NCBI GenBank assembly: GCA_022578965.1
Contig: MU400683.1
Coordinates: forward strand, 1-64,000
Source: Xylaria sp. FL1777
Lineage: Eukaryota > Ascomycota > Sordariomycetes > Xylariales > Xylariaceae
Direction of reading: 5' to 3'
DNA: 64,000 nt
Shown: positions 1 through 12,044 of the stretch, one piece after another
How positions within the stretch are numbered: the stretch's first letter is position 1
Layout: every line of letters starts with the position of its first letter
Program-made: the position numbers and the translations under genes
Notes under the pieces: generated by a model
Told to the model about the DNA's origin: nothing
Database searches by the model: none
The model's input: the letters and a program-made list of their open reading frames with translations, nothing else

Positions 1-93
1 AGGAAACTCCCATGAAATGGGTATGGGAAGGATATCCCATATATACATGTAACCTGTGACATGTGCTGAGGTACCTGAGTAGCCTAGTCATGA
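1..93. other. Non-RIPed flank with hairpin
   Basis: The first ~93 bases have balanced composition, unlike everything that follows, and end where repeat A begins (acttgct at 94). They contain a perfect 7-bp inverted repeat, TATGGGA (22-28) and TCCCATA (35-41), with a 6-base loop, two copies of ACATGT (45-50 and 59-64), and the palindrome AGGTACCT near 69-76. No coding sequence is visible. It is either unique flank at the edge of the AT-rich block or the tail of a young element outside the window. Confidence 0.6.
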
Positions 94-1069
94 CACTTGC
101 TATTATTTTAAAATTACGCAAAAACAATTAGCTATGCACAAAAAATTTGCGTTATTAGCTATTAGTATATAAAGCTTGCAATACTTAAGCTATAGCTTTT
201 TTTGCTTTCTTTAAACGTTATTATAATGCACGCTTTACTACAAAGATTATATGTTAAAATATTTTTTTTTTTGAAGCTTTAAAACTATAGGCTAAGCAAT
301 AGCTTTGCTTTTATGCTTATTTGCTTAACTTTTAAACATAATACAAACGCGTTTATTATTAAAAAGCGCGTTATTTTAAGCAAACCTATTAATAATAAAC
401 TTAAGCTAAAGCTTTTTTATGTTATAAGCTAGCTTAACTTACTTAGTATACGTATTGCTGTTTTAGCTACTAAAATATTTAATTATGTGTTACTATAAAC
501 TTTAGAAAATTAAAAGTATAAATGTTTTCTAAAAAAAAATGAAAAGAAAGAAAAACGTATAGCAGCTAATAAAAAAAAGCAAAAAAAAAAAGCTAAAGCT
601 TGTATAGCTTTTATACTAAAAACAGAAACAAAAACATTAATACTTTTTATGCTAAAACAAAAAAAGCATAAATAACTAAGCAAAGCAAAAAAGCTTGCTT
701 ATTAGCTTATATAATAAGCAAGCTTTAATAAAAACAAGCTAGCTAATATTTTTTTGCTGCTTGTAAGCATTATATAAAAAGTTTAGCTATAAAAAAGTTA
801 ATTTAACAAGCAATAGCAAAAATTAAAACTTTTATTTAAAACGTAAAAACTTAAAAAGCTAAAAATTAACTTAGAAGCAAACTTATAAGCAATAAAGAAA
901 GCATAGCTAAAGAAGATTTAACGCTAAAACTAAACTTTTAGCTAAAAAAGTAGTTAAAAAAAAGAAAACCTAAGATTATGCTTAAAAAAAAATAAATAAA
1001 CATATAAATTTAAACTAAAACAAGCAGCAGTTATTTAGCTATAGCTAAACAAAAGCTTAACAAAAATAA

Positions 1070-1450
1070 AGCTTTTAAAAAGTATAATAAGCTATTAAAA
1101 CATAAAGTAGTTATAGTAATACAAATGTATACTAAAAAAATAAGTTTAAAGGCGTTCTTATATAAAAAAAAGGTTTTAAGCTTTCTTATGCTTTTTTGCA
1201 AATGCGCAAAAAAAGAAAAAACCTTTTAATATGTAGTTCTGCGTTATAACTTACTACAAAAGAAAAAAAAGCAGCTATAAAAAAGCTTTACAGCTAAGCT
1301 ACTATAAACTAAAAAAAACTTAAAAGTAGCTAACGCAATAAAAAAGTAACTAAATAAATTATAAAAAGTATTATAGCACTACTAATCTTTTTTTCTTAAA
1401 AATAACAATAATAGAAACATATAAAAAAAACAACGTTATAATAAGAAACT
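1070..1450 (+). pseudogene. LINE (Tad1-like) polyprotein C-terminus, RIP-decayed
   Basis: In the frame starting at 1083 and 1143 the translation resembles the tail that follows RNase H in fungal non-LTR retrotransposons: a segment like Q-[MR]-x-T-x-K-I-x-L-x-A-F-L-[HY]-K-x-x-V, then F-C-K-C, then K-x-K-T-F-stop-[HY]-V-V-L. This matches the family pattern RTGKIGL..FLhk..VPgf..P.C.CG...ET..HVvl.C, a CCHC-like knuckle. The inverted copy reads KIGLKAFLHKKKV, restoring G and H that are lost here. Stops are TAA/TAG. The RNase H and reverse transcriptase that should lie upstream are not found in the ~1 kb available before the start of A, so the polyprotein is truncated. Family assignment is good; the exact clade is a guess. 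Confidence 0.72.
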
Positions 1451-1469
1451 TTTTCTAAAAAAAAAAAAA

Positions 1470-3990
1470 AAAGCTTTACAAAAAAAACAGAAATACAAAT
1501 AAAGTATATAGAGCTTTTAGAAAAAGGACAAAAACTAATAAAGTATATAAAGCGTTTTAAAGCAAAGCAAAAACTAATAAAGTATATAAAGCTTTAAAAA
1601 AAAAACAAAAATAAATAAAAAGGCATAAGCGTTTAAAAGTATATAGTTTACTAAAAAAAAAGAACTTTGTAAGTTTTTAAGTATATAGTAAGCTTTTATA
1701 AGAAATATAATTGCTATTAGAAAAAATAAATAGCAAATTGTAAACATAACGCTATAGCTTTAACCTTAGCAACGTAAAGATTATTTTAAGTTTTAAAAAA
1801 GCTATAGTTATAAAAGTTTTAACTTAAAGCTATTAAAAAGAAAATAAAACACAAAGTAATAATAAAACAAGTATATAGTACTATTAACTATAAAATAGTA
1901 TAAAAAAAGCTACTTAGTAATAAAGCTTTATAGTTATATATTTACTTTAGCAAACAATTATAATATATAATAGCTAGTATAGTTTTTTATAAAACTTAAA
2001 ACGCTAAATTAACTTTTTAGTTATATAGCACTTTAGCATATATAAGTTTTTAATAAAAGTAAATAATAAAAGTAAGCATTATATTATAAAAAAAGCTAAC
2101 TTTATAATCTTTTGTTTTAGCAAAAAACAAAATAAACGTAATGCAGTGTAAAAAATTAGCTTATTTTTTTTATTACTTAGTACTATTAGTATATATGCTT
2201 TAAAAACTCCTAAGTCTTATAAACTTGTAAATAAAAACAAACATAGTTTAAAAGCTTGCTTAACTTTGTTACTTTTTTTTACTTTTTTTATGCATTTTTT
2301 TGCGTAAGAACTAAAGCAAATAATAAACTAAACTAATAAAACAAAACATAATTAATAGCTTTAATTGCTTTAGCTTAATAAAAAAAGCCTAGTTAGCTAT
2401 GTTTTCTAATAATATACAATATATAAAAAAAAATTACTTTGCTTAGCTATTAATTATAAAAAGTAAAACAAATTTAGCTAGCTAAAAATATAGCAGCAGC
2501 TAAATATATAGCAGCAGCTAAATATTAAAAAACAACTAAGTAGCAATTATAAAGCAAAGTAAGCTTATTAAGCAAATAATAAAGCATTTAAGTTGCTTAA
2601 TTAAAATATATAATAACGTTTTAGAAGTTATAATATATAAAGAATTAAATACTAGTAAATTTAAGATAGCTTAGCTAATAAATATCTAAAAAAAGCAGTA
2701 AGTTATTAATGCAGCAAGCAAAAAAAGTAATAGCTATATAAAAAGGCACTACTAGTAGCGCATTGCTAAAGTTTTTACTTATTTAAGCTATAAAGTTTTA
2801 AAAATATTAGTTAGCAGTAAACTAAGCAAAGCTAAAGCAAGCATAAAGTGCGCTTTTTATAAAAATTAGCTTTAATTCTTGTTTTTAATTTATATAAGCC
2901 GTAAAAAATTTAGCAAAAAGTTATAAAGTATTAATGCTGCGCTATTAAACCTTAAAAGCTAAACAACATATAATAGTTTAAATAGCTTTACGTATATAAG
3001 CTACGTTAAGTATACTATTAGCATTACGTTGCAAAATATAGCTAGTAAAAAAGTTATACTTTTAAAACATAAAAGCTAAGCTAAAAAAGCTTGCTTAAAT
3101 TTTAAAGCTACAAAAAACAATAGTTAGTTTTTAATACTTAAATATATTAAAAACGTAAGCTTATGTTTTTATTTTTAGCTTAGCTAGCTTTATTAACATA
3201 TTATAAGCACTATAGCTTTTTAAACATAGTTGCTATTTTAGTTGCTAATAAATAAAAGTACTTCTGCTTTAAATATGTAGGCTTAAAAGCATTTGTTGTA
3301 TATAAACGCTAGTAATACTTCTTAACAAAAGTTAAAAAATGCTATTTTTATAAGTTACATAGTACAAAAGAATTATCTAAAAAAACGTATAAACAGCAAA
3401 ATATAGTATTAAGAAATACTTAAAAGAAAAAAGGTATATAAATGTATGCTTAAGTAAAAAAAAAGAAAAAAAAAAAACTTAGTGCTTAAATACATAAGTA
3501 TAAAAGTATAAATATACGTAAGTAAAAAAAAAAGCAAAACTAGCAATAAAGCTATAAAAGCAACTAAAATTATATAATAGCATATTTTTGTTTTAATATT
3601 TACTAATAAGTTTAACTAGCATAAAGTAAGTGTTTTAACATAATAAAACAAAGTACTTAGCAAAAAGAACTAGTTTAATAAAAAAAAAAAAATCTAAAGT
3701 ATAGCATACTTGCTTAAAGAAAAAAAATAGTTTTGCAATATAAAATTAGCAGCAAAAAGGTATACTAAAGTTATATACTTATTTAGCTCGTTTTATAGCT
3801 ATATATTTTACTGCACTAATAAATAAAAAAACAGCAAAAATATTAAAAAAAATAGTTAAATAAAAGCAGTAAATATTACTAAAACATTATTACAAAAAAT
3901 TAAAAAATATAATATTAAATAATACGTAATAAATAATATAGTATAAAATCTAGTAAAAAAAAGTAAATAAAGCAAAAAAATAAAACCTTA
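1470..3990 (+). pseudogene. Long decayed frame of unknown family in A
   Basis: One reading frame (for example codons starting at 1748) can be followed for about 840 codons. Its only stops are TAA and TAG at positions where CAA, CAG, TGG or CGA would be expected before RIP. It starts with three 13-residue repeats (KYI..L/F...QKLI type, see 1498-1614). The remainder is rich in Lys, Leu, Ile and Ser, an effect of RIP, and I recognise no catalytic motif. The same frame should be readable on the minus strand of 46799-49320. It may be an uncharacterised transposon protein. I do not name a function. Confidence 0.5.
1498..1614 (+). repeat. Three tandem 39-bp units, in frame
   Basis: Units begin at 1498, 1537 and 1576 with the common start aataaagtatata. 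The period is exactly 39 bp (13 codons), so the array can be read through in frame at the start of the unknown frame of A. The third unit is degraded. The array is also present in the copy at 20331 onward and in the inverted copy near 49175-49291. Confidence 0.8.
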
Positions 3991-4008
3991 TTAAATAAAT
4001 AAGTATTT

Positions 4009-4018
4009 ATATATATGC

Positions 4019-4050
<32 letters not shown>

Positions 4051-4110
4051 GCATATATCTTTATATATATATATATATATATAAAGATGTATATCTATAT
4101 ATAAAAATAT
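4009..4110. repeat. AT microsatellite
   Basis: Alternating TA tracts interrupted by tgcata and taaag form about 100 bp of dinucleotide repeat. The inverted copy of A has the same array at 46679-46780, expanded to a different length. Confidence 0.9.
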
Positions 4111-5894
4111 ATATAAAGAATATGTATAAAGAAAAAATAAATAAAAAAATGCATAAATTAGTACTAAAGAGGTTTTTACTAATATTTCTAGTATAAATAA
4201 GTGTAAAAAAAGCTAGGATTTAGTTCTTTTAACTAGCTTTACTTTGCGCTACAGCATTTTGTTGTTTAAAGAAAGAACATATTAGCACTAAATTCGGCCC
4301 TTTTTAAAACAAGTGCCCCTAAAATAAATAAATAGCAAAAAACAAGCATTGTTTAAAAAAAAAAAGTAGCTATAGCTAAAAAAATATTTACTAAAGTTAC
4401 TATTACTATAGCTAGCCTTTTAGCTAGCATAAGCATTTTGCTTAAAAATAAGCATTATTATTTTTTCTGTTATAATAATAAATATAATTTAATTTTATTT
4501 TAATTAAAAGCAAAAAAAAAGTAATAACTATAAAAATATAAGCAATAAATAAAGCAGTATTAAGCATAATAATTACAGTAAAAAAAACAAAAAAAAATAC
4601 AAAAGTTTAATATAAAGTAAATTGTTAGTATGCTTAGTAAAAATACTATTAAGTATTAATATAGCTTTATGCTATAACGCTACTTCTAAAAAAAATCCTT
4701 ATTAAGCAAGCTGCAAGTTTAGTTATAAGCTTATTTATACTATTTATTATTTTTTATTTAATTATTAGTACTACGTGTTCTTTTTTTTAATAAACAAAGC
4801 ACTTAAAGTTTATAGCTACTATTAGCTTTATAATATAGTTTTAAAGCTTATTTACGTTATAAAAAAAAAGCAACAACTTAGCAGTAGTATATTTAATATA
4901 TTAAGCTAAGCATAAGCTTAATAAAGCAATAAAAGCTTTAAACGGTTTGTTTTCTTTTTTTTTTATTAGCGCAAGCATTATAAAAATACTAAGAACTAAA
5001 AACACAAAAAAAAAAAAACAAAAAATAATTAAATGCCGCAAAACAAAGCTTATAAGTACAAATAAAAAAAGCAAAAACAAAGAAAAAACAAAGAACTAAA
5101 AGCTAAAAAGTAGCATATAAAAAGAATTATAGCAGTAGTAGCAAAAAAACAGCATAAAGATATATATATAAACAAACTATAAAAGAACCTTAAAAATAGC
5201 ATTAAAAAAATCGTAAGCAAAAAATGCTATTAGCTATATGTTTTATTTTAGCTTAATATAAAAGTAAACTATAAAAAACTAATATAATAAGTTTTTAAAA
5301 TAATTACTAAACAAAAATACATTAATAATCTTATAGCGTTTTATTAAAGCAACTATTTAAATTTTTTTATTTTTTAAGTTATTATAGTAGTAGCAAATAA
5401 AAGCAATTATAAAAAAGCTAAAAAATACAAAAAAAGCAAAAGCATTATTCTTGTTCTTTTTATAAGTTCGTAAGCAAAAAAGTAGCTTTAAATGCTTTTT
5501 TATAGTAGCATTATTCTTAAAGCTAGCTTTAAAAGCTCTTTAAAAGCTATATAAAAAAAAATAATTTATAAACGTAAAATATAACAACAGTTTTTAATGT
5601 AGTGCTTTCTTTAAAAGCCAAAAAAATGTTTAAAGCTAAGTTTTATTAGTAATAATCAAAAGTTTTTACTTTTTGCTAAATATAATGCCAAAATAAAATT
5701 TTCTAGTTAAAGCTATTTACTTGTTCGAAAATATAATTAATGTTTGCAATAAAAGCTCCTTGAAAGTCTGTAGTACAGTTAACAAAGTATTACTTTGCAA
5801 ACGCTATTAAAAATTAATATATAAATATTATTTATATGCTAAATTAAGATTTAAAATCGTTAAAAATAGCATATTAGCTATAATTATAGCAATA

Positions 5895-6008
5895 CTTACA
5901 ATAATTAATAAAATAATCAATAAAATAATTAATAATAAAATAATTAATAAAATAAAATAATCAATAAAATAATTAATAAAATAATCAATAAAATAATCAA
6001 TAAAAAAA
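5895..6008. repeat. AT-rich minisatellite, ~10-bp unit
   Basis: Tandem units of the type aaaataatca / aaaataatta run for about 110 bp. The long open frame on the minus strand here is only the translation of this repeat. The inverted copy is at about 44781-44894, where nearly all TCA triplets have become TTA, in line with RIP. Confidence 0.85.
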
Positions 6009-6954
6009 ATAATCGATAACATGTTTAATAAAGTTTATAACCTATAAAAATAATTAATAAAATCTTTAATATTTAAGCATAAATAACTTTAATTAATAAT
6101 AAACTTTTTTGTTAATACTTATATTAAGCTTAAATATAATTTAAATTTAATTACTTATAAAATTGTTAAATTTGCTATAATTACTTACTAATAGTTTAAA
6201 AAACAAGATTTTGCAAAAGTAAAACTTTTTATCCTTATGTTAAAAAATGCTATTAAAATATATACATTTAATAGTTCTAAATAAAAAATACTAAAAAAGT
6301 TAAAGCTTGTTAAAAAAATTACCATTATTAATATATATTAAAATATATTAAAAAATAGTTCAAATTAAACTTAATATAGTTTTTGTTCTTTTTTTAAGCT
6401 TTTAGCAAATTAAAAAAAGTAGCAATAGTATATTTTTTACTTCTTTTTAAAGCTAAAAAAACAAATCCTTTATAATAAAAAGCAGGTTAAATTAAAGTTA
6501 AAAACAGTAATGCAATAACTATATTGCTTTGTTTAAATAAATTATTCTTTTCTGCTTTTAACGCAACTTAAATCTAAAAATTAACTTTATTAAAAGCTAT
6601 TATTAAAAAAAACACCTTTTAAATAAAAAATACAAACTTGCTTAGTACTAAAAAATAAATAAAATTTAAGCAAAGTTTTATTATAAAGCGTTATAGCTTA
6701 GCTAAAGCAACTTATCCAAAAATAAAATTTGTTTTTATAAATTAAAGTAAAAATATTATTTATTGTTTAAAAGTTTAAAATAGCTAAAAAACCTTAGTGC
6801 AGCTAAAAAATAATATAATTTTTAATAATTACTAAAGCAAGGTTTTATTTATATAAAAAAAAGTTAAAAGCTATAATAAAAATTCTAGTTATACTAGTTA
6901 TTAAAACTTACGTTTTGTTTAAAACTAATGCTGTTTTTTCTGCCTTAAAAACAT

Positions 6955-7050
6955 AAAAGCTGCAATAAATAAAAGCTACAGTAAATAAAAGCTACAATAA
7001 ATAAAAGCTGCAATAAATAAATAAAAGCTACAGTAAATAAAAGCTACATT
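6955..7050 (+). repeat. 16-bp minisatellite (aaaagctacagtaaat)
   Basis: About six tandem copies of the unit aaaagctgcaataaat / aaaagctacagtaaat, with one 4-bp aaat insertion. The units differ by A/G and C/T only. Its inverted counterpart is at about 43739-43834. Confidence 0.85.
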
Positions 7051-7405
7051 AAAAATCCTAATTATGCCAGTTCTTAAAACCTGCACTTTATTTAAAACTA
7101 ATGCTGCTTTTCTTTGTTACGCGTTATATTTTTACCTTTTAAACCCCTAAATTGTTTATGTGTTTTTTTTATGTTTTAAATTGTTTTAAAAATTTAATTT
7201 TTTAAATTGTTTTAGAAATTTAATTTTGTACGCTTATTTATAGCTAACTAAAGCGCTTAAAATTACAAAGTACATAATTAACCCTTCTCAGAAAAACTAA
7301 CCGCATTAAGCTACTGCGTTTTCTTTTTCCCTTTATTCTTGATTTTCTATTTTATTGTTCTACTTTGTTTTACTTATTACAACGTTAACGTAAAGTTTTC
7401 TTTCT

Positions 7406-7436
7406 CATTACTTCGTAATGCAAAAAACCTTTAGCT
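7406..7436 (+). other. Hairpin next to the right end of A
   Basis: CATTAC (7406-7411) and GTAATG (7415-7420) form a perfect 6-bp stem with loop ttc, 16 bases before the end of repeat A (ttagct, 7431-7436). The inverted copy keeps it as CATTAC/GTAATa at 43373-43387. A subterminal 3' hairpin is typical of Helitrons, but the other diagnostic ends are not convincing here. Confidence 0.5.
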
Positions 7437-10400
7437 ATAATTTTAGCTTATAAAAGCAAAAAGTAGTTATTAAGTACTATTACTTTATTAATGTTTTTTA
7501 TATTTATTATAACTTATTTTTTTTGTTTTATTGCTTTTTGTTTAGCTGTTTTATTAAAAACGCTTTATTAAGCAATAAAAACTAAGTAAACAAAAAAAGT
7601 TAAATTATTAATTTACTTTATTTTTTTTTAGTTATGCAATTTATTGTAATATTTGTTTAAAATATTTATGTTTTTTTAGCTTAAAAAGTATAACTAGCTG
7701 CTAAGTTTTATAGTTTAGTTCTGTTATTTTTTTACTAAAGAAATCTTTATTTGTTGGTTTTTTAGTATGTTTACTGTTTTTTTGTTTTTTTAAATGTTAA
7801 AAAATTTTGCTATTTCTTTAAATTTTTTCGCAAAAAAAGCTTGTTTAATATATACGTATATACTTATGTTTATTACGATTTTTAGCAAATTTTATAGTTT
7901 TTTAATGCTTAGCGCTAATTGCACATTAAAGATCTTAAATTAAGAGTTCTTTAAAACAAATGTAGAACTAATATAACTTGTTTTATTTACTTTATTAATT
8001 ATTGCTTTTATTTAGTTAGTAAAAAATATTTTTAAAGCAAACATAACTAAGTGTTTAATTGCTAAATTAGCAATTTTCTTTAATATAAGCATATTTTTAA
8101 GCAGAATTAACTTTGTAGCTATTGCAATAATTAAAGGTATTATATCGAACTTACTATTTATATTTATTATTATAGTTATATAGTTAAAAGGTTTAAAGTT
8201 TTTTGCTAATTTTAGCTTTTTAAATATAGCACTATATAGTAGCTTATATATTATGTTAATAATTGTTTAGCTATTTTACAATATTATATTAATAGTGCTA
8301 TTACTAAAGGTTGCTTAGTTTATGCTTTTTATAAAACTTGCTGCTGCTACAGCAACAAATATTACTATTTTTAACGCATTTTTAAGCAAAACATTAAAGT
8401 AGCTAGTATATTTATTTTTGCATATTAACTTAAGTTTTATACTTTTTACAATTGTTATACGCTTGCTTAACACATTTTTTAAAAGTATTGCTTTTAGTGT
8501 TTTAGCGTTAAGCAAAATATTTATAGCAGCTAGTATAGATTTTTTAACTATAAAACAAAAGTTGCAGTTAATAAATAAAGCTTTATAGTTTATTACTATA
8601 TAAGTAAACTTTTTGTTTTTAAGGTTTATTTTTTTTTTGCTTGTTATTTATTATATATACTTATGTTTGCAAGTAATAGCTTTAAACTTTACTTAAAAGT
8701 TCTTTAATGTTAAAAATGTTATAAAGCTTATATTAAAATTAATGTTTGCTTTATATAAAACAAGAAAATTATTGCTTAGTAAAGCATTAGCAGCAAGGTT
8801 TTTAACTACTTATGCTTTTTTTTCGAATTTTTAAATAGCTAGTTCATTTTTTTTGTTTACTTTTTTGCAAAAAAACTTGAACTTAGCTTGTTAAATACAT
8901 TTTATTTTTCTAGCTTTAAGTTTTTTAGCGTTATAAACACAGTTTTTAATCTTATGTTTTAACTTGCTAAAAAAATCTCTAAATATATATAAATTCCTTG
9001 CTTCTAGGTTACTATATATGCTTATTGTTTTTTTGCTTGGAGAATTTATTACATTAAAACGTAAGTAGGTATAGCGTAAATACTTGGTGTTCTTTTTTAT
9101 ATTATAGTTAGGAGCTTTTTTTACTTTGGCTTTTTAAAAGGTTTTTTAAGCGCAAGGTTTTTTAGTTTATCTTTAAGGCTTCTTAAGTTTTTAAGGTTTT
9201 TTAGGTTTTTTGTTTAGTTGCTTAACCTTTTTTTATATTGCTAACTAATAATAGCTAAAATATTTAAACAATTAGTTGCATAATGTTAATAACTTGTTAT
9301 AATATTTGCAGGTTTTTTTACTAAGGTTAAAAAAAAAGCGTATTAAAAAAAAGTTTAATATTATAAGCTTTTTAAGCTTTACTATTAGTTTATATTTATA
9401 AAAGTAAGCTTTTTTATTATTTAAAAACTTAAATTTAACGTAATATTAGTAGTAAGTTAATTTTAAATTAAGCTATTATAAAATTTCTGCTATGTAGTAA
9501 AACTGCTTATTTTTTAATAAATAGTAATTAGTAAACTAACTTTTTTTATTTTTAGTTATAAAATGTACTTTTGATTAATTATTTTTTTTGTTGTAGTTAT
9601 TGCGTTTATTATTGCATATTTTGCTTAAGTTACGCTTATTTAAGCTACGCTAATAAAAGTTACATAAGCAATTTTTATTTTAGTTTTTGCTTTAGTTGCT
9701 TTATTTATTCTAGCTTTTATTACAATAATAAAAGCAGTTTAATAACTTATTTTTACTGCTTTTGCTTTAATTTTAATTATAATTATAGTTGCAATTATAA
9801 TTACAATTATAGTTCTAACTGCAATTCTATTAATAAGTATAGTTATAATAGCAATTTTTGTTTTATTTAAAGCATTAGTTATTATTTTGTTTTTTGCTGC
9901 AATAGCAGTTAAATAAATAGTTTTAAAACTTATTTTTGTAGTAACTACGTTTATTTTTATACTTTTTTTGTAAGCTTTAAAATGTTAAACGTTTTTGTTT
10001 AAGTAATATAGCAAATCAAACATAAAAAGCATTAAAATACATTTTCTTCGCCTTTTTGCTAAAGACTTTTTTAGCTAGGTTTTATAAGTTACTTTTAGCT
10101 TTATATATTTTTCTTATATATTGCTTTAAAGTATAACAACTACGCAGTAGTTTTAAGAACTGCTTAATTTTTAATTTTATACTATTATAAATTTAAAACA
10201 TAACGCTTTTCTAATTAACGTTTTTAGCTTTAAATATGCTTATAGCTTTTGCATACCAAAGTTTTTTTTGCATAAACTGCAAAAAGACGTGCTTATTGCA
10301 ATAAATGTAAGCTAAAATAAGTTTTTCCTTTTTAAACCTCTTAGCTGTAATACCAGTATTTATAACAAATCGTTTCGTTATTTCTTTTATAATGCTTTTA

Positions 10401-12044
10401 AGTTTTTTAGCATATATTTTAGTTCTTTTAGTTAGTATAATTTTATTGTTTTACTATAAAAAAGCTAATCCTGTAAGTAAAGTTAAAAACATTATTATAA
10501 TCTGTTTTTTGTTTATATAGCTTGTTTTTAAGTCTGCTTTAAAAAAATTAAGCTAGTTAAAAAAAAAGTAAACGTTTATAAAAATTACGTTTTTGCTTTT
10601 TATAACAATGCTAAAATTATTAAAGTTATTATACTTAAAATTAAAAGTTTTTACTTTTTTGCGCTTTAGCTTAATATTATTTATTAAAGTTATACTTTAA
10701 GTAATTATTATATTTAAAGTGTTGTTTTGCTAATTAATAAAAAACAAGCTAAAAATACTATTATTGCTGCTAAAGCTATTAAAGCTAAAGCTATTAAAGT
10801 TATATAAGTTACTATTATAACGTTTTTTTTTGTGTTAAGTACTTTTTTGTTTAAAAAGCTTAAAAGGCTTAAAGAGTTTAAATAGTTAAAGTAGTTAAAA
10901 GTTAAATAAAAAAAGTAAAGGCTGCATAACTTTTGTAGTTTTTTAAAAGCAGTTTAAGTTTTAGTTGCTTAGGTTGTCTTTATTAAGTAGTAGCAGCTTT
11001 CCTAAAGATTTTGCAACTTCTTTAAACTACTTTCTATAGTTAACAGTTATTTTAATTTGCTATTTTAGCAAATATATAATGCTATTTAATTGTTTATTTA
11101 CTTTAATAAACTTATTATTAACCTTAGTAAGTGCTATTTCGTACTTTTTGCTTTTTAAGTGCAAATATTTTATTGTTTTGTTGTTAAGTTTAATCTTTTT
11201 AAGTGCAGTATTATTTAGTTTTATTATAGCTAAGTTTTTTTCTAGTAATTTTGCTTAAAACTTAAACTAAGTAGTTAGCTCTAGAAGTAGTAAAGCAAAC
11301 TAAAATAAGTTTAGTTTGTTGCTTTAGCTAGCTATAATATATTATAGTAATGCAAAGTAAATAACAAAATAAAAAAGAAAGAAAAAGTGTGTATTTTTGC
11401 GCTATTAATTAATTAAAGGGTAATTTGCAACATTTGCTATACAAAATACAAAAGTATATTATAAAGCTTACTTAATTCTACAAGTTTGCGCTTTATTTGA
11501 TTAATTAACAAACTTACTTGTTTGTACCTTTAAACAATAAGCTAACTAAAATCTATACTTATGTTTAATTAGCTAATAAGTAAAGTATGTTTGCGCTAGC
11601 TTAGCACAACTAATAAGCAAGTATTTTAAATTTAGCAAGAAGTGCTGCATGCTAAAGCGTAAATATAAGTAAAGTATAAGGTCTTAACTAAGGTTAAAGT
11701 AGTAATCTTTACAAAAAAGATCAATAGTTTTTACAAGAAAAGTAAACTGTTCTCGTAAAAAAAGCTGTTTTAGTTTAATTTGGTTCTTATAAATAAAACG
11801 TGAATAAAAGCACTATTTTAATAGGTGTTTTTAAAAGTATAAATAAAAAAGGTATAAATTAAGATAATAAATAAAGAAAAAAAGTCATAACTTTTAGTTT
11901 GCAGAATAATTCTATTTATATATATAAGTAGCTTTACTAGGTTAAGTAGCTTTTACTATGCTAGTTCAAAGCAACGCATAGCCTTATAAGCAAGCTATAT
12001 ACTAGCTTTATAAAATAAGCCAAATTATTAATACACCTTTACAG
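7437..12044. other. RIPed region between A copy 1 and E, mostly unassigned
   Basis: The plus strand is T-rich up to about 11300, which elsewhere in this window marks minus-strand coding. One long minus-strand frame (8315-9239) can be followed. Around 9770-9850 there is a degenerate taattataattatag-type simple repeat that creates an artefactual 99-codon plus-strand frame. The segment from about 11390 to 12044 is less AT-rich and has no readable frame. No duplicate of this region was found elsewhere in the window. Confidence 0.6.
8315..9239 (-). pseudogene. Decayed coding frame of unknown family
   Basis: On the minus strand a single frame runs about 308 codons to a stop at 8315, broken only by TAA/TAG. 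Readable segments include NYNIKKNTKYLRYTYLRF and, at the C-terminus, FVAVAAASFIKSIN. The last 66 codons are uninterrupted. There is no motif that I can name (no DDE context, no YxDD, no Walker motif). The purine-rich sense strand and the RIP-type stops argue that it was once a protein gene of a transposon. The start is not determinable. Confidence 0.45.

Larger units (their letters stand above)
94..7436 (+). mobile_element. Repeat A copy 1, complete (~7.34 kb)
   Basis: This block recurs inverted at 43357-50695 with the same length within a few bases, and partly at 18355-18716 and 20331-43356. Differences between copies are almost all C/T or G/A transitions, the RIP signature. No long terminal repeats or terminal inverted repeats are visible at its ends. 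It holds, in order on the plus strand, a LINE polyprotein C-terminus (about 1070-1450), a long decayed frame of unknown family (about 1470-3990), an AT microsatellite, two minisatellites, and a hairpin close to its right end. A's class is unresolved: a 5'-truncated LINE that carries extra sequence, or a composite element. The stretch 4110-7436 shows no recognisable coding. Confidence 0.85.

Noticed and set aside
4009..4110. AT tracts as replication origin or telomere
   Set aside because: Plain dinucleotide repeats; no TTAGGG-type array or other origin signature is visible anywhere in the window.
9571..9870. 99-codon plus-strand frame
   Set aside because: It translates a degenerate taattataattatag-type repeat on the antisense side of a T-rich region; Tyr/Asn/Cys/Phe runs reflect composition only.
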